A stretch of 64,000 nt of DNA from Aeromicrobium sp. Leaf350. GTDB taxonomy: Bacteria > Actinomycetota > Actinomycetes > Propionibacteriales > Nocardioidaceae. How positions within the stretch are numbered: the first letter of the stretch is position 1; each line of letters starts with the position of its first letter. Location: NCBI RefSeq assembly GCF_916858655.1, contig NZ_CAKASL010000002.1, positions 868,001 through 932,000 of the forward strand, written 5' to 3'. The notes beneath the pieces are model-generated. The model did no database searches. It had not been told where the DNA came from and saw only the letters and a list, made by a program, of their open reading frames with translations. Made by a program: the position numbers and the translations under genes. Positions 9,520 to 19,632 of this stretch are shown here, piece after piece.

Positions 9520-12500
9520 TCGCGGCCACCTCCATCATGCGTGCAGTCGTCTCGTCATCGGACAGCCCTTCGGCCTGGGCGGCGGCCTGCGCCTCGAGCA
9601 CCTTGCGGAAGTTGACCGGCATGATCTCGACGAAGCGCTCGAGCGCCGCGGGCCAGTCGGCCAGCAGCTCCCCCGCGCGGGTCGAACCCGTCTCCTCCGC
9701 GTGCTTGCGCACCATCGCGTGCAGCTCCTCGGCGCTCTCCTCGGGCACCGCACGCGTCTCGACCATCTCGCGGTTCACGATGGACTCGTCCAGGTCGAGG
9801 ACCCAGGCGATGCCGCCGCTCATGCCGGCCGCGATGTTGCGCCCGGTCGGGCCGAGGATCGCGACCCGTCCGCCGGTCATGTACTCGAGCGCGTGGTCGC
9901 CCACGCCCTCGACGACCGCACGGGCACCGGAGTTGCGCACGCAGAAGCGCTCGCCCACCCGGCCGCGCAGGAAGATCTCGCCGCCGGTCGCGCCGAAGCC
10001 GATCACGTTGCCGGCCACGATGTGCTCCTCGGCGACGAACGTCGCGTCACGCGGCGGGCGCACGACGAGGCGTCCGCCGGACAGGCCCTTGCCGACGTAG
10101 TCGTTGCCGTCCCCCTCGAGGCGCAGCGTGATGCCGCGCGGCACGAAGGCACCGAACGACTGACCGGCCGCACCCGTGAAGGTGATGTCGATCGTGTCGT
10201 CGGGCAGGCCCTCGCCCCGATAGCGCTTGGTGACCTCGTGACCGAGCATCGTGCCGGTCGTGCGGTTCACGTTGCGGATCTGGAGCTGGGCCCGGACGGG
10301 CTCGCCCTTCTCCAGCGCGTCGCCGCTGAGCGCGATGAGCTCTTGGTCGAGGGCGACGTCCAGACCGTGGTCCTGCGTCGTGATGCAGTGACGCGCGGCA
10401 CCCTCGGGCAGCTCCGGCACGTGGAAGATCGGCGAGAGGTCGAGTCCCTGCGCCTTCCAGTGGTCGACCGCGCGCCGCGTGTCGAGCACCTCGGCGCGAC
10501 CCACGGCCTCCTCGATCGTGCGGAAGCCGAGCTCGGCGAGGATCTCGCGCACCTCCTGCGCGATGAACTCGAAGAAGTTCACGACGTACTCGGCCTTGCC
10601 GGAGTACTTCTCGCGCAGCTGCTGGTTCTGCGTCGCGACGCCCACGGGGCAGGTGTCGAGGTGGCAGACGCGCATCATGATGCAGCCGCTGACGACGAGC
10701 GGGGCCGTCGCGAAGCCGAACTCCTCGGCACCCAGGAGGGCAGCGATGACGACGTCGCGCCCGGTCTTGAGCTGGCCGTCGCACTGCACGACGATGCGGT
10801 CGCGCAGCAGGTTGAGCAGCAGCGTCTGCTGGGTCTCGGCCAGGCCGAGCTCCCAGGGTCCGCCGGCGTGCTTGAGCGACGTCAGCGGCGAGGCGCCGGT
10901 GCCGCCGTCGTGGCCGGAGATCAGGACGACGTCGGCCTTGGCCTTCGAGACACCCGCCGCGACCGTGCCCACGCCGACCTCGGACACGAGCTTGACGTGC
11001 ACGCGCGCGACCGGGTTGGCGTTCTTCAGGTCGTGGATGAGCTGCTTGAGGTCCTCGATCGAGTAGATGTCGTGGTGCGGCGGCGGGCTGATGAGGCCCA
11101 CGCCGGGCGTGGAGTGGCGGGTCTTGGCGACCCACGGGTACACCTTCGGGCCGGGCAGCTGCCCGCCCTCGCCCGGCTTGGCACCCTGCGCCATCTTGAT
11201 CTGGATGTCGTCGGCGTTCGTCAGGTACTCCGACGTGACGCCGAAGCGACCCGACGCGACCTGCTTGATCGACGAGCGACGCTCGGGGTCGTAGAGACGC
11301 TCCGGGTCCTCACCGCCCTCGCCCGTGTTGGACTTGCCGCCGAGGCGGTTCATCGCGATCGCGAGGGTCTCGTGCGCCTCCTGGCTGATCGAGCCGTAGC
11401 TCATCGCGCCGGTGGAGAAGCGCTTGACGATCTCGCTGATCGGCTCGACCTCGTCGATCGGGATCGACGGGCGCTCGCCGTCCTTGAACGCGAACAGGCC
11501 GCGCAGCGTCATGAGGCGCTCCGACTGGTCGTCGACGCGGGCCGTGTACTGCTTGAAGACGTCGTAGCGACCGGTGCGGGTCGAGTGCTGCAGGCGGAAG
11601 ACCGTCTCGGGGTCGAAGAGGTGCTCCGGGCCCTCACGACGCCACTGGTACTCGCCGCCCACCTCGAGCTGGCGGGGACCGACGATGCCCGAGGTCGGGT
11701 ACGCGACGGCGTGACGCGCCGCGACCTCGGCCGCGAGCACGTCCAGACCGACGCCGCCGAGCTTGCTCGACGTGCCGGTGAAGTAGGCGTCGACGACAGC
11801 CTGCGAGAGGCCGATGCACTCGAAGATCTGGGCGCCGGTGTAGGACGAGACGGTCGAGACACCCATCTTGCTCATGACCTTGAGCACGCCCTTGCCGAGG
11901 CCGTACGCGACGTTGCGCGCGGCCTTGCTCGGCTCGACGCCCTCGACGAACACACCCTCGCGGGCCAGGTCCTCGGCGGTCTCGAGCGCCAGGTACGGGT
12001 TGACCGCCGTGGCGCCGAAGCCGATGAGCAGTGCGACGTGGTGCACCTCGCGGACGTCACCGGTCTCGACGATCAGGCCGGCCTGGGTGCGCAGCTTCTC
12101 GCGCACCATGTGGTGGTGCACGGCGCCGGTGAGCAGCAGGGACGGGATCGGGGCGAGATCGGCGTTCGAGTGCCGGTCCGACAGCACGATGATGCGTGCG
12201 CCGTCGGCGACCGCGGCGGAGACGTCCGCGCAGATCTCGTCGAGCTTGGCCTTGAGCGCCTCGCCGCCACCGGCGACGTCGTAGAGCCCGCGCACGACGT
12301 GCACGCTGAACCCCGGCATGTCGCCGTCCTTGTTCATGTGCCGGATCTTGGCGAGCTCGTCGTTGTCGATGACCGGGAACGGCAGCTGCAGCATGCGGCA
12401 GCTCGCCGGGCTCGGGTCGAGGAGGTTCTTCTCCGGGCCCATGGTGCCGGCCAGCGAGGTGACGATCTCCTCGCGGATCGAGTCGAGCGGCGGGTTGGTG

Positions 12501-14050
12501 ACCTGCGCGAACAGCTGGCTGAAGTAGTCGAACAGCTGGCGCGGGCGGTCCGAGATCGCCGCGATGGGCGTGTCGGTGCCCATCGAGCCGATCGCCTCGG
12601 CACCCGTGCGGGCGATGGGCGCGACGAGCTTGCGCACCTCCTCCTCGGTGTAGCCGAAGACCTGCTGGCGGCGGGTCACGGAGGCGTGCGTGTGCACGAT
12701 GTGCTCGAGGTCGGGCAGGTCCTCGAAGCGGACCAGGCCCGAGTAGAGCCACTCGTCGTAGGGGTGCTCGGAGGCGAGCTGTCCCTTGATCTCGTCATCC
12801 TCGATGATGCGGTGCTCGTCGAGGTCGAGCAGGAACATCTTGCCCGGCTCGAGGCGGCCCTTGCGGACGATCGTGGACTGGTCGAGGTCGAGCACGCCGG
12901 CCTCGGAGGCCAGCACGACGAGACCGTCGTCGGTCACCCAGAAGCGGCCCGGACGCAGGCCGTTGCGGTCCAGGACCGCGCCGATCTGCGTGCCGTCGGT
13001 GAACGAGACGCACGCGGGACCGTCCCACGCCTCCATGATCGAGGAGTGGAACTCGTAGAACGCCCGACGGGCGGGGTCCATGACGGTGTCGTTCTCCCAG
13101 GCCTCCGGGATCATCATCATGACCGCGTGCGGCAGCGTGCGGCCGCCGAGGTGCAGGAGCTCGAGCACCTCGTCGAGCGACGCGGTGTCGCTGCCGTGGG
13201 GGTCGCAGATCGGGAACAGGCGCGAGATGTCGCCGGGGATCTTGTCGCTGGCGAGGAGCGCCTCGCGCGCCCGCATCCAGTTGCGGTTGCCCCGGGCGGT
13301 GTTGATCTCGCCGTTGTGCGCGACGAAGCGGAACGGGTGGGCGAGCGGCCAGCTGGGGAACGTGTTGGTCGAGAACCGGCTGTGCACGATCGCGAGGGCC
13401 GACTCCATGCGCTCGTCGAGCAGGTCGGGGTAGAACGCGTCGAGCTGCTCGGTCGTGAGCATGCCCTTGTAGACGAACGTGCGGGCCGACAGCGACGGGA
13501 AGTACACGTCGTTCTCGTGCTCGGCGCGCTTGCGCAGGCCGTACGTGTGGCGGTCGAGCTCGATGCCCTCGAGCGAGCCGTCGGGAGAGGTCACGAAGAG
13601 GGTCGAGAAGCTCGGCATCGCCCCGAGCGCCATCGATCCCAGGATCGACGGGTCGACCGGCACGTCGCGCCAGCCCAGGACGGTCAGGCCCTCGTCGGAG
13701 GCGAGCGCCTCGATCGCGGTCTTGGCCTGCGAGGCGGCCTCGGCGTCGGCGGGCAGGTACGCGATGCCGGCGGCGTAGCGGCCCTGCTCGGGCAGCTCGA
13801 AGTCGGCGACGCCGCGCAGGAAGCGGTCCGGGACCTGCAGGAGGATGCCCGCACCGTCGCCCGTGTCGGGCTCACCGCCCACCGCACCGCGGTGGTCGAG
13901 GTTGCGCAGCGCCGTCAGACCCTTGGCGACGATGTCGTTCGAGGCGACACCGGTCAGCGTGGCCACGAAGGCGACGCCACAGGCGTCGTGCTCCTGGGCC
14001 GGGTCGTACAGACCCTGGGCGGCGGGAAGGCTGGAGTACAAGGCGCTCAC
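9512..14050 (-). CDS. gltB: Glutamate synthase (NADPH) large subunit
   Basis: The 1512-residue enzyme makes two glutamates from glutamine and 2-oxoglutarate, the second half of the GS/GOGAT ammonia route. Domains in order are: a short propeptide whose removal exposes Cys24 (in [10 protein letters not shown]) as the N-terminal nucleophile of the class II amidotransferase; a central domain; the FMN-binding synthase barrel (with [11 protein letters not shown] and [12 protein letters not shown], then the 3Fe-4S cysteines in [15 protein letters not shown]); and the C-terminal beta-helix. Translation starts at a GTG behind AAGGGG. The 200-base gap upstream is shared with a divergent gene; no clear NtcA/GlnR-type box could be fixed there by eye. 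Confidence 0.97.
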   Translation of the reverse strand: MSALYSSLPAAQGLYDPAQEHDACGVAFVATLTGVASNDIVAKGLTALRNLDHRGAVGGEPDTGDGAGILLQVPDRFLRGVADFELPEQGRYAAGIAYLPADAEAASQAKTAIEALASDEGLTVLGWRDVPVDPSILGSMALGAMPSFSTLFVTSPDGSLEGIELDRHTYGLRKRAEHENDVYFPSLSARTFVYKGMLTTEQLDAFYPDLLDERMESALAIVHSRFSTNTFPSWPLAHPFRFVAHNGEINTARGNRNWMRAREALLASDKIPGDISRLFPICDPHGSDTASLDEVLELLHLGGRTLPHAVMMMIPEAWENDTVMDPARRAFYEFHSSIMEAWDGPACVSFTDGTQIGAVLDRNGLRPGRFWVTDDGLVVLASEAGVLDLDQSTIVRKGRLEPGKMFLLDLDEHRIIEDDEIKGQLASEHPYDEWLYSGLVRFEDLPDLEHIVHTHASVTRRQQVFGYTEEEVRKLVAPIARTGAEAIGSMGTDTPIAAISDRPRQLFDYFSQLFAQVTNPPLDSIREEIVTSLAGTMGPEKNLLDPSPASCRMLQLPFPVIDNDELAKIRHMNKDGDMPGFSVHVVRGLYDVAGGGEALKAKLDEICADVSAAVADGARIIVLSDRHSNADLAPIPSLLLTGAVHHHMVREKLRTQAGLIVETGDVREVHHVALLIGFGATAVNPYLALETAEDLAREGVFVEGVEPSKAARNVAYGLGKGVLKVMSKMGVSTVSSYTGAQIFECIGLSQAVVDAYFTGTSSKLGGVGLDVLAAEVAARHAVAYPTSGIVGPRQLEVGGEYQWRREGPEHLFDPETVFRLQHSTRTGRYDVFKQYTARVDDQSERLMTLRGLFAFKDGERPSIPIDEVEPISEIVKRFSTGAMSYGSISQEAHETLAIAMNRLGGKSNTGEGGEDPERLYDPERRSSIKQVASGRFGVTSEYLTNADDIQIKMAQGAKPGEGGQLPGPKVYPWVAKTRHSTPGVGLISPPPHHDIYSIEDLKQLIHDLKNANPVARVHVKLVSEVGVGTVAAGVSKAKADVVLISGHDGGTGASPLTSLKHAGGPWELGLAETQQTLLLNLLRDRIVVQCDGQLKTGRDVVIAALLGAEEFGFATAPLVVSGCIMMRVCHLDTCPVGVATQNQQLREKYSGKAEYVVNFFEFIAQEVREILAELGFRTIEEAVGRAEVLDTRRAVDHWKAQGLDLSPIFHVPELPEGAARHCITTQDHGLDVALDQELIALSGDALEKGEPVRAQLQIRNVNRTTGTMLGHEVTKRYRGEGLPDDTIDITFTGAAGQSFGAFVPRGITLRLEGDGNDYVGKGLSGGRLVVRPPRDATFVAEEHIVAGNVIGFGATGGEIFLRGRVGERFCVRNSGARAVVEGVGDHALEYMTGGRVAILGPTGRNIAAGMSGGIAWVLDLDESIVNREMVETRAVPEESAEELHAMVRKHAEETGSTRAGELLADWPAALERFVEIMPVNFRKVLEAQAAAQAEGLSDDETTARMMEVAANG

Positions 14051-14203
14051 GAGGGATCCCCTTCAGCGTCGTCAACAGGTCGTGCATGGTCCGTGGACGA
14101 CATTGGCCGCGGCAGCAGTCCATCATGACATGTCGCCGACACACGGACGAATCAGGCTCGCCTCACCTGCAGCGAGGCCGCCGACGGTGAACCCCTGCCG
14201 ACC

Positions 14204-14209
14204 TACCCT
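14204..14209 (+). promoter_or_regulatory. -10-like element TACCCT of the first septum-domain gene
   Basis: The hexamer TACCCT followed by GTC fits the actinobacterial -10 pattern TAnnnT and stands 42 bases before the ATG of the first septum-domain gene. The same core TA[CG][CG]CTGTC recurs before the second and third genes of the array. No convincing -35 is seen. Confidence 0.4.
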
Positions 14210-14250
14210 GTCGAAAGTCCTTGATTCGTCCTTCCCTTCCAGGAATCGCC

Positions 14251-15039
14251 ATGAGCACGATCCCCCCGCCGAACCCCTTCGCCCCCGCCGGCCAGACCTC
14301 GGTCGTCACGCCTCCGCCGCCGCCTGCTCCGGCCGGCGGACCGACGCCCGGCGCTCCGGGACCCACGCCTGCACCGCTCTCGCGACGTGAGCTCATGGCG
14401 CAGCTCTCGTCGTCGCGGCAGAAGGCCGGCTGGGCGCTGGGCATCGCGATCACCGGCATCGGCGGGACCGTGTCGCTCGTGCTGGCGCTCATCGTGCTGT
14501 GCGGACCGCGCGACGGTCTGCGCCGGGGCCGCGGCATGGCCTGGGCGTCCCTGGTCGTCCTCGTCGCGTGGAGCGCGTTCTCGGTGTGGGCGTACTTCGT
14601 GGTCGTGCAGAACACCGGCATCGAGCGCAACGCCGACGGGGAGATCACCCGCGGCGGGGAGGTCGATCCGACGGAACTTCGGACCGGCGACTGCGTCTCG
14701 GAGGACTTCGAGGCCGCTGCGGACACAGCCGCTGACGACGTCGTGGACATCAGCACGCTGACCGTCGTGCCCTGCGACGAGCTCCACAACGCCCAGATCA
14801 TCCACACCGAGGAGCTCGCGGCCGGTCCGTACCCCGGGCTCGAGGCCATGTTCCAGCGCGGCGAGGAGATCTGCCTGGCGCAGTTCCAGCCGTGGGTGGG
14901 CACGCCGTACGACGCCTCCAACCTCGCCGTCGCCCCGATCGTCCCGTACGAGGAGGACTGGTCGCGCAGCCGCGACGTCACCTGCATCGCGGTCTCCCAG
15001 GACGAGGTCGTCGGCACGTTCCAGGGCAGCAACGCGTAG
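14251..15039 (+). CDS. Septum-formation-domain membrane protein, array copy 1
   Basis: The 262-residue protein has a cytoplasmic Pro-rich tail (residues 1-45), two membrane spans around residues 60-115 flanking the loop CGPRDGLRRGRGMAWAS, and an outside C-terminal domain of the actinobacterial septum-formation family. That domain shows LRTGDCV, VVPCDELHNAQI, then Cys in EEICLAQFQPWVGTPY and VTCIAV, so four conserved cysteines could form disulfides. The ATG was chosen because AGGA stands six bases before it; a TTG further upstream is less likely. The exact molecular role of the family is not established; the name comes from a link to division septa. Confidence 0.8.
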   Translation: MSTIPPPNPFAPAGQTSVVTPPPPPAPAGGPTPGAPGPTPAPLSRRELMAQLSSSRQKAGWALGIAITGIGGTVSLVLALIVLCGPRDGLRRGRGMAWASLVVLVAWSAFSVWAYFVVVQNTGIERNADGEITRGGEVDPTELRTGDCVSEDFEAAADTAADDVVDISTLTVVPCDELHNAQIIHTEELAAGPYPGLEAMFQRGEEICLAQFQPWVGTPYDASNLAVAPIVPYEEDWSRSRDVTCIAVSQDEVVGTFQGSNA

Positions 15040-15089
15040 GCACTCCCTCGGGAACGGCCAGTTCGACGTCGCCCGACCCCCTGCGGCTC

Positions 15090-15095
15090 TACGCT
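15090..15095 (+). promoter_or_regulatory. -10-like element TACGCT of septum-domain gene 2
   Basis: TACGCT followed by GTCGGCAACCTGTG resembles TAGCCT followed by GTCCGCGACCTGTG before gene 3, so the two upstream regions share about 18 of 20 positions. It lies 39 bases before the ATG, leaving room for a GGAGGGAG ribosome site. Confidence 0.45.
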
Positions 15096-15134
15096 GTCGG
15101 CAACCTGTGAGGGAGATGTCGGAGGGAGACGTCC

Positions 15135-15857
15135 ATGGGTGAGATACCCCCGATCCCCAGCGGATCCGCCGGCTTCTCGCTGCCGAAGTACCCGGACCTG
15201 CCGGAGAACTGGAGCCAGCGGCCCGCCGGGCCCGTCCGTCCACCGGACGACCGCAGCGAGGGCACGGCCACAGCCGCCCTCGTGCTCGCGCTGATCCCGT
15301 CAGTCCTGACGAACGTGATCGGCTTCTGCCTGGCCATCTCGGTGCTGAACAAGCCGTACGGCGGGCGTTTCAACGGCCGCGGCAAGGCCGTCGCCGCCCT
15401 CGTCATCGCACCGATCTGGCTGATCATCACGGTGTTCCTCCTCGTGCTGCCCTCGTTGGTCGAGCCCGACCGCGGCGACGACGGAGCCGTCATCGACGAG
15501 GGCAGGATCTCGACGTTCGACCTGCGGGTCGGGGACTGCCTCGAGCAGATGGGCCCCGAGGGCGAGCAGGCCTTCGTCGACGTCGTGCCGTGCGACGAAC
15601 CGCACCAGGCCGAGGTCTACCACCGCTTCGAGCTCCCGGACACGCCGTGGCCCGGCGAGGAGGAAATCCTCCGGTTCGCCGACGGCGGGTGTGCCTCGTC
15701 GTTCACCACGTGGTCCGGCAGTGCGATCGAGACGACGATTCTGGAGGGCTTCTACTACTACCCCATTCGCAGCAGCTGGAGCACCGACCGCTTCATCACC
15801 TGCGTCGTCTCCTCCCCCGAGCCCACGACCGGCACCCTCGAGGGCAGCGGTCGGTGA
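15135..15857 (+). CDS. Septum-formation-domain membrane protein, array copy 2
   Basis: The 240-residue paralogue has a short Pro-rich tail (residues 1-40), two membrane spans (about 45-110) around the loop NKPYGGRFNGRGKAVAAL, and an exported domain with LRVGDCLEQM, VVPCDEPHQAEVYHRFELP, a Cys in GGCASSFTTW, FYYYPIRSSWSTDR and ITCVVS. These match the four-cysteine frame and the Tyr/Trp-rich end of its neighbours. It has its own upstream region with a ribosome site GGAGGGAG, so it may be transcribed separately from copy 1. Confidence 0.8.
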   Translation: MGEIPPIPSGSAGFSLPKYPDLPENWSQRPAGPVRPPDDRSEGTATAALVLALIPSVLTNVIGFCLAISVLNKPYGGRFNGRGKAVAALVIAPIWLIITVFLLVLPSLVEPDRGDDGAVIDEGRISTFDLRVGDCLEQMGPEGEQAFVDVVPCDEPHQAEVYHRFELPDTPWPGEEEILRFADGGCASSFTTWSGSAIETTILEGFYYYPIRSSWSTDRFITCVVSSPEPTTGTLEGSGR

Positions 15858-15909
15858 CGTGATGACGACGACCTTCGCCATTCGCGTCCTCGGTGGTCCC
15901 GTCTCGTCA

Positions 15910-15915
15910 TAGCCT
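15910..15915 (+). promoter_or_regulatory. -10-like element TAGCCT of septum-domain genes 3-5
   Basis: TAGCCT followed by GTCCGCGACCTGTG is the third example of the shared upstream motif and stands 40 bases before the ATG of gene 3. Genes 4 and 5 overlap their predecessors, so this would serve the three-gene set. Confidence 0.45.
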
Positions 15916-15955
15916 GTCCGCGACCTGTGGAGCTGGCGAGGGAGAGGACCGTCGG

Positions 15956-16642
15956 ATGTCGAGCACCCCTGGCTTCTACGACGACCCGGAACGGTCGCGC
16001 AGGTGGGCCACCTGGGCTCTCGGCCTCGCCGTCGTCCCGGTCGTCGGAGCCGCCGCAGCAGCCGTGCTCGCGGGACTCGTCCTCTCCGGCCCGCGCGACG
16101 AGCAGGAGCGTGGTCGTCGCCGTGCCGGCATCGCGATCGGCGTCGCCGTCGGCGGTACGGCAGCCCTCGTGGTGGCGCTCGGCATCGTCCTGGTGGTGTC
16201 GGCTCCCGGGCCGCGCACCGTCGACGCCAGCTCGCTGTACCGACCGGGCACGGCGACGGTGGTCGCCGGCCCCGGGACGCACGGCGAGATCCTGCTCGAG
16301 GACCTCGTCCCCGGCGACTGCCTGGACGAGGACCTCGATGCCGTCGGCTTCCAGCGTCTGCTGACGGTCGTGGGGTGCGAGGTGCCGCACCTGGCTCAGG
16401 TGGCGCACGTGGAGGACCTCCCCGAAGGCGCCTACCCGGGTGAGGGTCCGACCGAGGACATGACCGACGCGCTGTGCCTCGCGGCGTACGGGCCCTGGGT
16501 CGGTCGCGCCTGGGAGGACTCGACCCTCGGGCTCTTCTACTACTTCCCCACGGCCGAGAGCTGGGAGTTCGACCGCTCCGTGACCTGCATCGTCACCGTC
16601 GAATCGCCGACCACCGGCACCCTGCAGGGCAGCGGACGGTGA
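15956..16642 (+). CDS. Septum-formation-domain membrane protein, array copy 3
   Basis: The 228-residue product lacks the Pro-rich tail and begins MSSTPGFYDDPERSR, close to the family start FYDDP seen in other actinobacterial membrane proteins. Two membrane spans (about 17-85) enclose LSGPRDEQERGRRRAGIAIG. The outside part carries LVPGDCLDEDL, VVGCEVPHLAQVAHVEDLP, Cys in ALCLAAYGPWVG, LFYYFPTAESWEFDRSVTCI and the end TTGTLQGSGR. The ATG at the stated start follows GGAGAGGA; an upstream in-frame GTG would add 21 residues of shadow sequence and was rejected. Its stop overlaps the next gene's GTG. Confidence 0.8.
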   Translation: MSSTPGFYDDPERSRRWATWALGLAVVPVVGAAAAAVLAGLVLSGPRDEQERGRRRAGIAIGVAVGGTAALVVALGIVLVVSAPGPRTVDASSLYRPGTATVVAGPGTHGEILLEDLVPGDCLDEDLDAVGFQRLLTVVGCEVPHLAQVAHVEDLPEGAYPGEGPTEDMTDALCLAAYGPWVGRAWEDSTLGLFYYFPTAESWEFDRSVTCIVTVESPTTGTLQGSGR

Positions 16643-17394
16643 GCGACATGACGGACCACCACGACCCCTTCGGGCCCGGGCAGCCGAGCTCGGCGGCGAG
16701 CGAGCACCTGCCGCTCGGCGCCACCGCCACCGATCCGGCGTTCTCGCGCCGACAGTCCCGCGTCGCCCTCATCCTCTCCGTGGTCCCGCTGCTCGTGACG
16801 CAGGTCGCGGCGATCACGCTGTCGGTCCTCGTGCTGGCCGAGCGCGACCGCCACGATCGGCAACGGCCGCTCGCCGGGGCCGCCCTCGGGATCTCGACGG
16901 TCTGGATCGTCGCGATGGTCGTGGCGCTGCTCGTCCTGAGCTTCGCGGGTGACGACGGCCCCGACGACGAGAGGCCGCGGCTCGGTGCCACCTGGAACGA
17001 GGACGGCACCCTCGACCGGTCCGGACGAGCCCGCCTCGACCAGGTGCGTGTCGGCGACTGCTTCGACCCCGACGGCCCCGTCGACGCCGTGACGGGAACG
17101 CCCGACGGCGTCCTGCTCCGCGCGTGCGACGCGGCGCACGACAACGAGGCGTACCACGCGTTCGTGCTGGCCGACGGCCCCTACCCGGCCCAGGAGGAGC
17201 TGCTCCGCCGCGCTCGGGGCGGCTGTCAGGCCGCGTTCGGCGGGTGGGTCGGCATCGCCTACGAGGACTCCGCACTGCTGTACGACTTCTTCGTCCCGAC
17301 CGAGTCCGGCTGGCCGGCCGACCGTGTCGTGACCTGCTACATCACCGATCTCGGGGGCTCCGCGCCCGCCACGACCCAAGGAAGTGCCCGATGA
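16639..17394 (+). CDS. Septum-formation-domain membrane protein, array copy 4
   Basis: The 251-residue paralogue has a hydrophilic tail of about 40 residues, two membrane spans (about 38-105) with LAERDRHDRQRPLAGAAL between, and an exported domain with VRVGDCFDPDGP, RACDAAHDNEAYHAFVLADG, Cys in GGCQAAFGGWVG and VVTCYITD. The PCDE motif of the other copies is changed to ACDA. I placed the start at the GTG that overlaps the previous stop (GTGA); the ATG nine bases later is an equal alternative. The stop overlaps the next start (ATGA), so copies 3, 4 and 5 form one operon. Confidence 0.75.
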   Translation: MSDMTDHHDPFGPGQPSSAASEHLPLGATATDPAFSRRQSRVALILSVVPLLVTQVAAITLSVLVLAERDRHDRQRPLAGAALGISTVWIVAMVVALLVLSFAGDDGPDDERPRLGATWNEDGTLDRSGRARLDQVRVGDCFDPDGPVDAVTGTPDGVLLRACDAAHDNEAYHAFVLADGPYPAQEELLRRARGGCQAAFGGWVGIAYEDSALLYDFFVPTESGWPADRVVTCYITDLGGSAPATTQGSAR

Positions 17395-18209
17395 CCGTCG
17401 GTCCGCCGTCCGACCCCTCCAGCCCCGATCCGTACGGCGCGCCGCAGCAGCCGCAGTACCCCGGCCAGCTGCCGCCCCAGCAGTCCTCTCCGGCGCAGCC
17501 CTACGGCTACCCGCCGCAGCCCGGCTACCCCCAGGGCCCCTACGGCTATCCCCAGGCTCCGTACGGCACTCCCCCGGACCCGGACGCTGCCGGGAAGTCC
17601 CGCACCAAGGCCGTGTGGGCGCTGGTGCTCGCGATCCTGCCGTGCTGCCTGACGCAGATCGCGTCGGTCGTGCTGGCGCTCATCGTCCTGGTCGGCCCTC
17701 GTGACGGCCAGAGCCGCGGCCGCGGGATGGCGTGGTCGTCGCTCGTCATCGTGCTGCTCTGGATCGTCGGCGTCGTCGTCGCGGTGGTCGTCGGCATCAC
17801 CTCCATCCCGGCCGAGCGCGACAGCCAGGGCAACGTCATCTCCGGCGGCGAGCAGCTTCCCGAGAGCGTCCGGGTGGGTGACTGCCTCGACGAGGACGTC
17901 TCCGAGCCGAGCGCCAAGGGCATCAGCGTGACCGTCATCCCCTGCGACGAGCCGCACCCGGGAGAGGTCTACGACGAGATCGAGATCGAGTCGATCTCCT
18001 ACCCCGGCGAGGCCGACATCCGCCAGACCGCCGAGGCCGGCTGCGCCGAGCGGTTCGAGGCGTTCGTCGGCACCCCGCTGGAGTCCTCGGAGCTCGACGT
18101 CAGCTACTTCTACCCGACCCGGGACAACTGGGACTACGACGGCATGATCCGCTGCATCGTCGTACCCCCGGAGGACGTCACCGGGACGCTCGAGGGCAGC
18201 GGGCGCTAG
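17391..18209 (+). CDS. Septum-formation-domain membrane protein, array copy 5
   Basis: The 272-residue product has a long Pro/Gln/Tyr-rich cytoplasmic tail with repeats of the type PQPGYPQGPYGYPQ (residues 10-60), two membrane spans (about 70-135) around LVGPRDGQSRGRGMAWSSL, and an exported domain with VRVGDCLDEDV, VIPCDEPHPGEVYDEIEIE, Cys in AGCAERFEAFVGTP, YFYPTRDNWDYD and MIRCIVV. It is the copy closest to the family standard and resembles copy 1 in its loop sequence. AAGGAAG precedes the ATG, which overlaps the previous stop. Confidence 0.82.
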   Translation: MTVGPPSDPSSPDPYGAPQQPQYPGQLPPQQSSPAQPYGYPPQPGYPQGPYGYPQAPYGTPPDPDAAGKSRTKAVWALVLAILPCCLTQIASVVLALIVLVGPRDGQSRGRGMAWSSLVIVLLWIVGVVVAVVVGITSIPAERDSQGNVISGGEQLPESVRVGDCLDEDVSEPSAKGISVTVIPCDEPHPGEVYDEIEIESISYPGEADIRQTAEAGCAERFEAFVGTPLESSELDVSYFYPTRDNWDYDGMIRCIVVPPEDVTGTLEGSGR

Positions 18210-18213
18210 TCGC

Positions 18214-19632
18214 TCAGACCGTGTAGGCGGCCAGCTCGTGCGCGAGCTGCTCGCCCACGCGGGCCACGACGTGCGTGCCGTCCGCCTCGTGGTCGAGCGA
18301 CTCGATGTCGCCCGAGAGGTGGATCTGGTTCAGGAGGTCGCCGCGGTCGTACGGCAGCACCGCGGTGACCAGCACTGCGGGGCGCGGCAGGTCGGCCTCG
18401 ATCGCGCCGAGCAGCTCGTCGATGCCCTCGCCGGTGCGCGCGCTCACGACCACGGCGTGCGGCTCGCGGGTCAGCAGACGAGCGAGGGTGACCGGGTCGG
18501 CGAGGTCGGCCTTGTTGACCACCACGATCTCCGGGACCTGGATCGCCTCGATGTCCGCGAACACCTCGCGCACGGCGGCCAGCTGACCCTCGGGGTCCGG
18601 GTGCGACCCGTCGACGACGTGCAGCACGAGGTCGGCGTCGCCGACCTCCTCCAGGGTCGAGCGGAACGCCTCGACGAGCTGGTGCGGCAGGTGCCGGACG
18701 AAGCCGACGGTGTCGGAGAGCGTGTAGACGCGGCCGTCGGAGGTCTCGGTGCGGCGGGTGGTCGGGTCGAGGGTCGCGAACAGCGCGTCCTCGACCAGCA
18801 CGCCGGCACCGGTGAGCCGGTTGAGCAGGCTCGACTTGCCGGCGTTGGTGTAGCCCGCGATCGCGACGGACGGGATCTCGTGGCGACGACGGTTGGCCTT
18901 CTTCGTGTCGCGGGTGGTCGTCAGGTGGGCGAGCTCGCGGCGCAGCTTGGCCATCTTGGCCTGGATGCGTCGACGGTCGGTCTCGAGCTTGGTCTCACCG
19001 GGTCCGCGTCCGCCGATGCCCTCGCCGCCGGCGGCCCGGCCACCGGCCTGGCGGGAGAGGTTTCCACCCCAGCCGCGCAGACGCTGGGTCTGGTACTGCA
19101 GCTGCGCCAGCTCGACCTGCGCCTTGCCCTCGGCGCTCTTCGCGTGCTGCGCGAAGATGTCGAGGATCAGCGCCACGCGATCGACGACCTTGACCTTGAC
19201 GCGGTCCTCGAGGTTGCGCAGCTGGCTCGGGGCGAGCTCGCCGTCGCAGATCACGGTGTCGGCGCCGGTGGCCTCCACGATCTCGTGGAGCTCGGCGACC
19301 TTGCCGCTGCCGATGTAGGTGGCCGGGTCAGGGCGCGAGCGCCGCTGGATGATCGCGTCGAGGATCTCCGAGCCCGCGGTCTCGGCCAGGAGCTTGAGCT
19401 CGGCGAGCGAGTTCTCGGCGTCCTCGGCACTGCCCTCGGTCCAGACACCGACGAGGACGACCCGCTCCAGGCGCAGCTGGCGATACTCGACCTCGGTGAT
19501 GTCCTCCAGCTCGGTGCGGAGGCTGGCGACGCGGCGAAGCGCCTGGCGCTCGGAGAGCTCCAGACCGATCTCCTCGGGGGCGGTGCTGCTGGCGTCGGTG
19601 CTGCTGGTGTCGGTGGTGCTGGCCTCGCTCAT
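18214..19632 (-). CDS. hflX: GTPase HflX
   Basis: The 472-residue GTPase binds the large ribosomal subunit and helps split or rescue stalled ribosomes in family members. An Ala/Ser/Thr-rich head (first 20 residues) is followed by the HflX nucleotide-binding domain (YIGSGKVAEL, GELAPSQLRNLED) and the glycine-rich linker GGEGIGGRGPGETKLETDRR. The G domain has G1 GYTNAGKSSLLN, G3 DTVGFV and G4 NKAD. The ATG overlaps the dapF stop by four bases. The gene ends four bases from the convergent septum-gene array without a visible terminator. Confidence 0.95.
   Translation of the reverse strand: MSEASTTDTSSTDASSTAPEEIGLELSERQALRRVASLRTELEDITEVEYRQLRLERVVLVGVWTEGSAEDAENSLAELKLLAETAGSEILDAIIQRRSRPDPATYIGSGKVAELHEIVEATGADTVICDGELAPSQLRNLEDRVKVKVVDRVALILDIFAQHAKSAEGKAQVELAQLQYQTQRLRGWGGNLSRQAGGRAAGGEGIGGRGPGETKLETDRRRIQAKMAKLRRELAHLTTTRDTKKANRRRHEIPSVAIAGYTNAGKSSLLNRLTGAGVLVEDALFATLDPTTRRTETSDGRVYTLSDTVGFVRHLPHQLVEAFRSTLEEVGDADLVLHVVDGSHPDPEGQLAAVREVFADIEAIQVPEIVVVNKADLADPVTLARLLTREPHAVVVSARTGEGIDELLGAIEADLPRPAVLVTAVLPYDRGDLLNQIHLSGDIESLDHEADGTHVVARVGEQLAHELAAYTV

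Noticed and set aside
9446..14128. A 1560-codon open frame on the plus strand opposite gltB
   Set aside because: It is fully antisense to a complete glutamate synthase gene, has no ribosome site and shows the Arg/Val/Asp/His-rich composition of a GC-rich shadow frame.
14051..14250. Glutamine-sensing riboswitch or GlnR site before gltB
   Set aside because: I could not fold a conserved riboswitch core or find a clear GlnR-type direct repeat by eye.
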